Positions 6,185 through 11,242 of a DNA stretch of 11,242 bases are shown piece after piece. The notes beneath the pieces are model-generated. The model did not search any database. It was not told the DNA's origin and saw nothing but the letters and a program-made list of their open reading frames with translations. The DNA is from CBDTTW01 sp965363675 (GTDB lineage Bacteria; Bacteroidota; Rhodothermia; Rhodothermales; DASSAV01). Position 1 is the stretch's first letter; each line of letters starts with the position of its first letter. Where the stretch lies: the NCBI GenBank assembly GCA_965363675.1, contig CBDTTW010000097.1:1-11242 (forward strand), written 5' to 3'. The position numbers and the translations under genes are program-made.

Positions 6185-7409
6185 ATGCCGCCTCTCCGTG
6201 AACTTGCCCTGCCCGCCGCCCTGGCGCTGCTGGCTATGGGCTGCGCCGCCGCCAAGCCTTCCGCCGAAGCGGCCCTGCTGGAACGGGCGCGCCGCCTCGC
6301 GGCCGACATGGTGCTCGTGGACGGGCACATCGATTTGCCCTACCGCCTCTCCGAGTGGCCCGAGGACGTGAGCGGCCGGGCGCGCGGCGGCGACTTCGAC
6401 TACGCCCGCGCCCGCGAGGGCGGCCTGGACGCGGCCTTCATGTCCATCTACACCCCTCCCGAAGAGCAGGACGACCCCGACCGGGCCGCCGCCCTGGCCG
6501 ACTCGCTCATCGGCAGCGTCGAGCGGCTCGTGCGCGCGCACCCGGACCGCTTCGCCCCGGCGCGCAGCCCCGCTCACGGGAGAGGTGCGCCGCAACCGCC
6601 GCGAAGGGCGCCTCTCCCTCCCGCTCGGCATGGAGAACGCCGCGCCCATACGCCCCGACCTCTCCAACCTCGACTACTTCTACGAGCGCGGCATCCGGTA
6701 CATCACGCCGGCGCACGGCAAGGACAACCGGTTCTCGGACTCGTCCTACGACACCACACGCACCTGGGGCGGACTGAGCCCGGCGGGCGCGGCCCTGGTG
6801 CGGGCCATGAACCGGCGCGGCATCCTCGTGGACGTGTCGCACCTCTCGGACGAAGCCTTCGACGATGTACTGGCGGCCTCGGCGGCGCCCGTGCTCGCCA
6901 CGCACTCGTCGGCGCGGGCCTTCACGCCCGGCTGGCCGCGCAACCTGACCGACGACATGATCCGCCGCCTCGCCGCGGCCGGGGGCGTCGTGATGGTCAA
7001 CTTCGGCTCGAACTTTTTGCGCGCCGAGTATCAGCCCGTCACGGCGCGCCTGCGCGAGGGCATCCGCGCCGAAATGGCCCGCCTCGGCCTGGACGAACGC
7101 ACTCCGGAAGGCCGCCTGTTCTTCTACGAACAGCGCGCCCGGAGGCCCGTAGGCTCCATCGCCGACGTGGCCGACCACATCGACCACATCGTGCGCCTCG
7201 CCGGAGTGGACCACGTCGGCTTCGGCTCCGACTTCGACGGCGTCTTCGGACTGCCGGCCGGCTTGCGCAGCCCTGCCGACTACCCGGCCCTGCTGGCCGA
7301 GCTGCTGCGGCGCGGCTACGCCGAGGACGACTTGCGCAAGATCGCCGGCGAAAACGCCCTGCGCGTGTGGGCCGAAGCCGAGCGCACGGCGGCGCGGCTC
7401 CGGCCCTAA
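6185..7409 (+). pseudogene. Membrane dipeptidase (peptidase M19), frameshifted
   Basis: A zinc dipeptidase of family M19 (renal-dipeptidase type, hydrolysing dipeptides outside the cytoplasm), split between two frames. The first part (from ATG 6185) carries a signal ending in LLAMGC (Cys20, a plausible lipobox) and the metal-binding HID (H48, D50). It reads correctly to HPDRFAPARSP at about 6571. From about 6573 the sequence continues one frame over: LTGEVRRNRREGRLSLPLGMEN (catalytic-site Glu of GMEN), DVSHLSDEAFDDVL (His), LATHSSARAF (His), GFGSDFDGV (Asp) and a normal C-terminus ending at TAA 7407-7409. Removing one C from CCCC at 6568-6571 restores a full protein of about 407 aa with all expected metal ligands. 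Without correction the first frame runs on as unrelated sequence to 7591. GTG 6585 could in principle restart the second half, but it would lack HxD. Either a recent natural mutation or a sequencing error; all other motifs are intact, which favours error or very recent loss. Confidence 0.85.
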
Positions 7410-7416
7410 GCGCGGC

Positions 7417-8853
7417 TCAGCGGGACTTCCAGTTCCGGATCTGGTCGAACAGGTACGTGCACACGTTGTCCTTCGGGATGCGCACCTGGGCCATCGAGTC
7501 GCGCTCGCGCACGGTTACGGCGCCGTCTTCGAGCGTCTGGCCGTCCACCGTCACGCAGAACGGCGTGCCGATCTCGTCCATGCGACGGTAGCGCCGCCCG
7601 ACGGCCCCTTTCTCGTCGTAGGACGTGTTGAAGTGCGTCCGCAGGTCCTCCTCGATGGCATGGGCCGTCTCGGGCATGCCGTCCTTCTTGACGAGCGGGA
7701 AGACGCCCACCTTCACCGGGGCGATGGCCGGGTGGAAGCGCAGCACCACGCGCGTCTCGCCCTCGATCTGCTCCTCGGTATACGCCTCCGAGAGCAGCAT
7801 CAGCATCGTGCGGTCCAGCCCGACCGACGTTTCGACGACGTAGGGCACGTAGCGCTCCTGCGTCTGCGGGTCGAAGTACTCCTGCTTCTTGCCCGAGAAC
7901 TCCTGGTGGCGCCCGAGGTCGTAGTCGGTGCGCGAGTGGATGCCCTCGACTTCCTGCCAGCCCATCGGGAACTGGTACTGGATGTCCACGGCGGCATCGG
8001 CGTAGTGGGCCAGCTTCTCGTGCACGTGCCAGCGCAGCTTTTCGGGGCGGATGCCGTTGGCGACGTGCCAGGCCATGCGCTTCTCGCGCCACGCTTCATA
8101 GGCTTCGCGCTGGGCGCCCGGCTTGACGAAGTACTGCATCTCCATCTGCTCGAACTCGCGCATGCGGAAGATGAACTGCCGCGCCACGATCTCGTTGCGG
8201 AACGCCTTGCCGATCTGCGCGATGCCGAAGGGGATTTGCTGGCGCGCCGTCTCGCGGACGTTGTGGAAGTTGACGAAGATGCCCTGCGCCGTTTCGGGGC
8301 GCAGGTACACGCGGCTCTCGTCGTCGGCGACGGCGCCGATGTGCGTCGAGAACATGAGGTTGAACTGGCGCACCTCCGTCCAGTCGAAGGCCCCCGAGTC
8401 GGGCGAGCGGATCTCCTCGCTCATGATGAGCTCGTAGAGGGCGCGCGGCATGTCCGGGGCGTTGAGCGCCGCGACCATTTTCTCCTCGACCTCGCGGGCG
8501 CGCTCGGTTTTGCCGGCTTTCTCCAGGCGCGCAATGTGGCCCTCGATGAGCTGGTCGGCGCGGTAGCGGTGCTTCGAGGCCCGGTCGTCGATGAGCGGGT
8601 CGTTGAAGGCATCGACGTGCCCCGAGGCTTTCCACACGGTGGGGTGCATCAGGATGGCCGCGTCGATGCCTTCGATGTTCTCGTGGCGGTGCACCATGGC
8701 CTGCCACCAGCGGCTCTGGACGTTGCGCTTCAGCTCGACGCCGAGCGGGCCGTAATCGTAGGTGGCGGCGAGCCCGCCGTAGATCTCGGAGGAAGGAAAA
8801 ATGAAGCCGCGCCGCTTGCACAGCGAAACCAGCTTTTCGAGGACATCGCTCAT
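7417..8853 (-). CDS. glyQS: Glycyl-tRNA synthetase (dimeric class II type)
   Basis: 478 aa, cytoplasmic; charges tRNA-Gly with glycine. It is the single-chain alpha2 form found in Bacteroidota, Actinobacteria, archaea and eukaryotes, not the alpha2beta2 GlyQ/GlyS of E. coli. Class II signatures are present: GGLAATYDYGPLGVELKRN (26-44, motif 1 region), YLRPETAQGIFVNF (183-196), motif 2 FRNEIVARQFIFRMREFEQMEM (218-239) and motif 3 ETSVGLDRTMLMLL (341-354). The C-terminal anticodon-binding domain (about 378-478) contains VKVGVFPLVKKDG, YDEKGAVGRRYRRMDEIGTPF and TVRERDSMAQVRIP. The frame extends upstream to a TTG at 8880, but MSDVLEKLVSLCKRRGFIFPSS is the usual family N-terminus, so ATG 8853 was chosen. 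No Shine-Dalgarno sequence. It converges on the dipeptidase gene with 7 nt between stops. Its messenger probably starts within the 396-nt region upstream. Confidence 0.95.
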   Translation of the reverse strand: MSDVLEKLVSLCKRRGFIFPSSEIYGGLAATYDYGPLGVELKRNVQSRWWQAMVHRHENIEGIDAAILMHPTVWKASGHVDAFNDPLIDDRASKHRYRADQLIEGHIARLEKAGKTERAREVEEKMVAALNAPDMPRALYELIMSEEIRSPDSGAFDWTEVRQFNLMFSTHIGAVADDESRVYLRPETAQGIFVNFHNVRETARQQIPFGIAQIGKAFRNEIVARQFIFRMREFEQMEMQYFVKPGAQREAYEAWREKRMAWHVANGIRPEKLRWHVHEKLAHYADAAVDIQYQFPMGWQEVEGIHSRTDYDLGRHQEFSGKKQEYFDPQTQERYVPYVVETSVGLDRTMLMLLSEAYTEEQIEGETRVVLRFHPAIAPVKVGVFPLVKKDGMPETAHAIEEDLRTHFNTSYDEKGAVGRRYRRMDEIGTPFCVTVDGQTLEDGAVTVRERDSMAQVRIPKDNVCTYLFDQIRNWKSR

Positions 8854-9044
8854 AGACGTTGCAGGGAGGAGTTGCCGCAAGGGAACAAGGCGGAGCCGCC
8901 GGCAGGGGCCCCGGCAAAAAGCGCCTTAAAGTACCAACACGGCCGCTCGTATCCAACGGCAGGCCGGCGGCGGGCGGCTCCGAGGGGCTCGCCGCCGCCC
9001 CGAAACGCTTCCCGTTCTTCACATTTCACCGGCCGTTATATGAC

Positions 9045-9091
9045 CATGTTGTTGGGTACACCAATGTAAACAGCTAAAGGACAACATGTTG
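9045..9091. promoter_or_regulatory. Inverted repeat with embedded 10-bp palindrome
   Basis: CATGTTGT (9045-9052) is the exact complement of ACAACATG (9081-9088), 28 nt apart. The right arm sits within CAACATGTTG (9082-9091), a perfect 10-bp palindrome. Repeated CAACATG/CATGTTG half-sites in the AT-rich core of a divergent region suggest a protein-binding operator. A hairpin in a transcript is also possible. No regulator can be assigned. Confidence 0.35.
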
Positions 9092-9139
9092 CAAGTTCGA
9101 CACAAGCCGTTAGAAACGCGGTTCCCCGGGGCGTATTAA
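9086..9139 (+). CDS. Possible 17-codon ORF (leader peptide?)
   Basis: ATG at 9086 is preceded by AAAGG with 5 nt spacing, one of the better Shine-Dalgarno matches in the window, and reads MLQVRHKPLETRFPGAY before TAA. It precedes a GC-rich hairpin and the YbjN-like gene. It shows no run of a single amino acid as in classical attenuation leaders. It overlaps the palindrome at 9082-9091, so the match may be chance. Confidence 0.15.
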   Translation: MLQVRHKPLETRFPGAY

Positions 9140-9169
9140 AGTCGAAGTTCACTACAGAGCAGCCCATAG

Positions 9170-9200
9170 GGAAGGGCGCCGCCGCCGGAGCGGCCCTTCC
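9170..9200 (+). other. GC-rich hairpin in the leader of the YbjN-like gene
   Basis: GGAAGGGC (9170-9177) pairs perfectly with GCCCTTCC (9193-9200) around a GC-rich 15-nt loop. No T-run follows (GGGTTGTATG), so it is not a standard intrinsic terminator. It lies 49 nt before the ATG at 9250 and could stabilise the message or affect translation. Confidence 0.4.
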
Positions 9201-9249
9201 GGGTTGTATGTCGGATTCAGAATCGCCGGACGTTTAGCCGGAGACGGGT

Positions 9250-9720
9250 ATGCTCGCCTACAAACTTGCCAACGCTTCGGAGAGCGGAATGAAGTTTACG
9301 AACCTGACCTCGATGCTTCAACAGCGGTACGGTCCGAACTCCCGTGAGGTCGAGCCCAACCACTGGGTGTTCGAGGTATCGACGGGCATAAACCGGTCGC
9401 AGGTCGTACATCTGCTGCTCAAGGCGGAGGATGCCAACGGGCGGGACGTATCGCGCGTGGTGGCCGACAGCCCCATCGGGCCCTTGCCGCAACGCTACGA
9501 CCTCGAAACGCTGCTGCGTCGCAACGCCACCCTGGACGTAGGCGCCATCTGCATCGAGGATTTCCGCAACGCCAGCAACGAACTCATTACGTACCTCACC
9601 CTGCGCGCCTCGCACCTCGTCTCGACGGCGGACTTCGAGGAGATCTGGGAAATGGTCGAAAAGGCGGCGCACGTAGCCGACAGCCTCGAAAAAGACATAT
9701 ATGCACGGGACTTGCATTAA
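9250..9720 (+). CDS. Small YbjN/T3SS-chaperone-like fold protein (hypothetical)
   Basis: 156 aa, soluble, no signal peptide or membrane segment. The order of elements resembles the YbjN/type III secretion chaperone-like fold: N-terminal helix (FTNLTSMLQQRYG, 16-28), beta strands (HWVFEVSTG 38-46; QVVHLLLKAED 51-61; SRVVADSPIG 68-77), a second small sheet (VGAICIEDF 97-105; LITYLTLRASHL 112-123) and a long C-terminal helix (TADFEEIWEMVEKAAHVADSLEKDIY, about 126-151). The 'YLTLRASH...D.EE......A..ADSLE' ending is typical of that fold. This is fold-level resemblance by eye, not a family match. ATG 9250 has GGAG 6 nt upstream; ATG 9289 (MKFTNL) also has GGAG at the same distance and would remove 13 residues. 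The next gene starts 45 nt downstream in the same direction, suggesting a functional pair. Function unknown. Confidence 0.75.
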   Translation: MLAYKLANASESGMKFTNLTSMLQQRYGPNSREVEPNHWVFEVSTGINRSQVVHLLLKAEDANGRDVSRVVADSPIGPLPQRYDLETLLRRNATLDVGAICIEDFRNASNELITYLTLRASHLVSTADFEEIWEMVEKAAHVADSLEKDIYARDLH

Positions 9721-9765
9721 AGCGCCCGCTGCCCTCCTCACACCCAACCTTCTGATATAAACACT

Positions 9766-10866
9766 ATGTTTCGGAGTTTTCTGATAAACACACGCTACGA
9801 CGCTTACCGGCGCAACGAACACGGCATCAAGAAATTCGCGGAGATGTGCGTGGGCCAACTGGTCCGCAAAGTGGCGAAGAAATCCGCGTTCTTCCGCCAG
9901 ATGAACGAGAACATGCTCGTCGAGAAGGCGAACCTGCGCCTGCGCTCGGCCGAGTTGCACAACAACACGACCCTGGAGCCGGGCGAGTTCTTCATCGTGC
10001 GGCGGCGCCTGCTCGGCAACGCCTTCGTGATCGCCGGCGTGGTGGTGGCGGCCATCTTCCTGACGTACGTCGCCGTCTCGGGCTTCATCACCCAGAGCGA
10101 GCTGCTCTCGGGATGGTTCGCGTGGGTGCTGGCGGGCGTGCTGGCCGTAGTGCTCGTCGGCGGCGGCACCGTCATCACCGAGCGGCTGCTCGAAGCGCTC
10201 TACCCGCGCCGCACCCCCAAGACGCCCGAGCTGCGCGAGGCCAACCGCACGGTGGCGCCGCTCTGGGCCATCCTGCTCGTCGGCATCGAGCTGGCGCTCC
10301 TGGGCATCGCTGAGACGCGGGCCTCGGAGTTCTCTGCGGCCGAGGGCAGCGTACTGCTTTACTTCGGCTTCATCACGATCATCATGCTGTTCCCCCTCAT
10401 GGCCGGCGCCATCCGCTGGGACGCCATGCAGTATATCGACCTGTACAAGTCCACGCAGGTGCTGCGGGCCATCGAGAGCCGCCTGGCGCAGATCGACTCG
10501 ATCCTGCGGCAGAACGAGGAGTACGAGAGCAACTTCTACCGCATCCAGAGCCTGACCTACTGGGATTTGCTCAACGACTTCCGCGCCTCGAAGGACAACT
10601 ACAACCTGCGCAAAGGCATCAGCGAGAACCTGACGGGCCACTTCGCGCAGACCTACGACTTGTTCCAGGCCGAAGCCAACAAGCGCTACTCCGCCGACAT
10701 CCGCGACGTGACCACGAAGTCGCTGCGGAAGCTCGAACTGGTGGGCGCGCTGCCCGGCCAGAAGCTTCAGACGGCCGCTGCGCGCACGCCTAGCGCCGTG
10801 GCGACGCCCACGCTCTCGGCGTCCGACGGCGACGGCGGGTATCTGAATCCGCAGCCGATCCGGTAG
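9766..10866 (+). CDS. Four-helix membrane protein with cytosolic helical domain (hypothetical)
   Basis: 366 aa, not recognised. A basic N-terminal region of about 80 residues (many Arg/Lys, no signal peptide) leads into four predicted membrane segments: about 83-107 (GNAFVIAGVVVAAIFLTYVAVSG), 117-137, 163-181 and 195-216. Between the second and third lies a short charged loop (YPRRTPKTPELREANR). With four segments, both ends would be on the same side, cytosolic by the positive-inside rule. Residues 220-325 are strongly helical and rich in charged and Gln residues (TQVLRAIESRLAQIDSILRQ; later YWDLLNDFRASKDNYNLRKG), suggesting a coiled-coil or bundle, followed by a Thr/Ala/Ser/Gly/Asp-rich flexible tail. 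No enzymatic motif was seen. The start has no Shine-Dalgarno sequence but an AT-rich GATATAAACACT upstream, as is common in Bacteroidota. Probably co-transcribed with the YbjN-like gene and ended by the terminator at 10889. Confidence 0.8.
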   Translation: MFRSFLINTRYDAYRRNEHGIKKFAEMCVGQLVRKVAKKSAFFRQMNENMLVEKANLRLRSAELHNNTTLEPGEFFIVRRRLLGNAFVIAGVVVAAIFLTYVAVSGFITQSELLSGWFAWVLAGVLAVVLVGGGTVITERLLEALYPRRTPKTPELREANRTVAPLWAILLVGIELALLGIAETRASEFSAAEGSVLLYFGFITIIMLFPLMAGAIRWDAMQYIDLYKSTQVLRAIESRLAQIDSILRQNEEYESNFYRIQSLTYWDLLNDFRASKDNYNLRKGISENLTGHFAQTYDLFQAEANKRYSADIRDVTTKSLRKLELVGALPGQKLQTAAARTPSAVATPTLSASDGDGGYLNPQPIR

Positions 10867-10888
10867 ACGCGCGTTGCCGGTCTTCTTT

Positions 10889-10921
10889 AAAAAGCCTCCC
10901 TGGACGCCGGGGAGGCTTTTT
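10889..10921. terminator. Bidirectional Rho-independent terminator
   Basis: AAAAAGCCTCCC (10889-10900) pairs perfectly with GGGAGGCTTTTT (10910-10921) around a 9-nt loop, followed by a further T. It lies 22 nt after the stop of the four-TM gene and 7 nt from the stop of the convergent M28 gene, and its A/T flanks allow it to serve both. Confidence 0.93.
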
Positions 10922-10928
10922 TGGTCTG

Positions 10929-11234
10929 CTACTCGCTGTAGACCACCTCCAGGACGGTCTCGCCGACCTGCTTCAGGCTTTCGGCGCTGCACTGGTCCGG
11001 GGTGTCGGCGGTGGTGTGCCAGTACGGCGGAAACGGCTGCGCCACCACGTCCACGACGGGAATGCGCTGCCGCAGAAACGGCACATGGTCGTCGTAGACG
11101 GCATCGCCCCGGCGGTCTGTGAACGCCTCGGCCCCCACGCGCCGGGCGGCGGCCCACACCTTATCGACGATGGGGCGGGCGTGCTGCACCGAGAAGGCTT
11201 CGCGCGGGAGCGAATAGGCCGATGCACGACTTGG
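10929..11234 (-). CDS. M28-family metallopeptidase, C-terminal part (partial, possibly frameshifted)
   Basis: About 100 residues of the C-terminal part of an M28 zinc peptidase (aminopeptidase or glutaminyl-cyclase-like group, usually exported). Recognisable: PREAFSVQHARPIVDKVWAAARR, YDDHVPFLRQRIPVVDVV (Asp/His pair of the metal site region), YWHTTADTPDQCSAESLKQVG (metal-ligand His in the HTTADTP motif) and the terminal VLEVVYSE. The frame is open only up to 11234; TGA occupies 11237-11235, where family members would still continue toward their catalytic core. The N-terminal three-quarters of such a protein should lie beyond the window. A GTG at 11189 could start only a fragment. Either an indel lies in the last roughly 40 bases or the gene is decayed; the window edge prevents a decision. 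It shares the terminator at 10889-10921 with the gene on the other strand. Confidence 0.75.
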   Translation of the reverse strand, partial: PSRASAYSLPREAFSVQHARPIVDKVWAAARRVGAEAFTDRRGDAVYDDHVPFLRQRIPVVDVVAQPFPPYWHTTADTPDQCSAESLKQVGETVLEVVYSE

Positions 11235-11242
11235 TCAGCCGG

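Larger units (their letters stand above)
8854..9249. other. 396-nt divergent intergenic region
   Basis: No convincing gene was found between the glycyl-tRNA synthetase start and the YbjN-like gene. The half next to glyQS is very GC-rich, with self-complementary stretches (GGCGGCG 8966-8972 with CGCCGCC 8990-8996; GCCGG and CCCCGGC around 8900-8914). The centre (about 9015-9140) is AT-richer and holds an inverted repeat, a 10-bp palindrome and a possible 17-codon ORF. The right part holds a GC-rich hairpin (9170-9200). On the minus strand TACATTGG (9069-9062) is one base from the Bacteroidota -7 box and has a TTG 23 nt upstream, a possible glyQS promoter. No tRNA, T-box or known RNA was recognised. 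Confidence 0.5.

Noticed and set aside
6585..7409. Independent dipeptidase gene starting at GTG 6585
   Set aside because: It would lack the HxD metal ligands; the preceding frame supplies exactly the missing N-terminal part, so a frameshift explains both.
8966..8996. GC hairpin upstream of glyQS as a T-box or riboswitch
   Set aside because: No T-box sequence or other conserved riboswitch element was seen; GC-rich repeats like this arise easily in such sequence.
7633..9069. 478-aa plus-strand open frame opposite glyQS
   Set aside because: Antisense shadow of the synthetase, caused by high GC at third codon positions.
9217..11157. 646-aa minus-strand open frame opposite the YbjN-like and four-TM genes
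   Set aside because: Spans two plus-strand genes and a bidirectional terminator, and is rich in His/Arg/Val/Gln repeats; not a plausible protein.

Overview
This is a G+C-rich bacterial chromosomal window holding nine complete or near-complete genes and the fragment of a tenth. The gene content is typically Gram-negative: a murein-recycling Mpl ligase, two proteins with lipoprotein-type signals, a CRTAC1/ASPIC beta-propeller protein and a dimeric alpha2-type glycyl-tRNA synthetase. Most starts lack a clear Shine-Dalgarno sequence, and one perfect TAnnTTTG box, the Bacteroidota -7 element, lies upstream of mpl. Together these suggest a high-GC member of the Bacteroidota/Rhodothermota (Rhodothermales-like). 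That assignment is an inference, not a proof.

Layout. 1-147: the probable tail of a plus-strand gene and a bidirectional terminator. 148-3079 (minus): a two-gene operon, a YraQ/ArsP-like (DUF318) permease followed 7 nt later by a membrane-anchored seven-repeat FG-GAP/VCBS protein with a C-terminal ASPIC/UnbV domain. 3080-3327: a divergent control region with an AT-rich palindrome next to the permease start. 3328-4806 (plus): mpl, convergent with a small lipoprotein gene (4812-5213, minus). 5214-5381: a short divergent control region. 5382-6179 (plus): a BtuF-like metal-chelate/corrinoid-binding protein without a signal peptide, followed 5 nt later by an M19 membrane-dipeptidase lipoprotein gene (6185-7409) that is broken by a one-base frameshift in a C run. 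7417-8853 (minus): glycyl-tRNA synthetase. 8854-9249: the only stretch above 300 bases without a convincing gene; it holds inverted repeats, a possible 17-codon ORF and a GC-rich hairpin. 9250-10866 (plus): a two-gene unit, a small protein resembling the YbjN/type III secretion chaperone-like fold and an unrecognised four-helix membrane protein with a long cytosolic helical tail. 10889-10921: a strong bidirectional terminator. 10929-end (minus): the C-terminal part of an M28 metallopeptidase, with an in-frame stop close to the window edge.

The genes are mostly housekeeping or cell-envelope functions (peptidoglycan recycling, dipeptide hydrolysis, translation, transport), not an obvious mobile island. 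No RNA gene, CRISPR array, insertion sequence or integrase was seen. The best candidates for undescribed biology are the permease/beta-propeller operon and the YbjN-like/four-TM pair; neither has a function that can be read from sequence alone. Two apparent frameshifts at G/C-rich spots (M19 and M28 genes) could be real gene decay or assembly errors.
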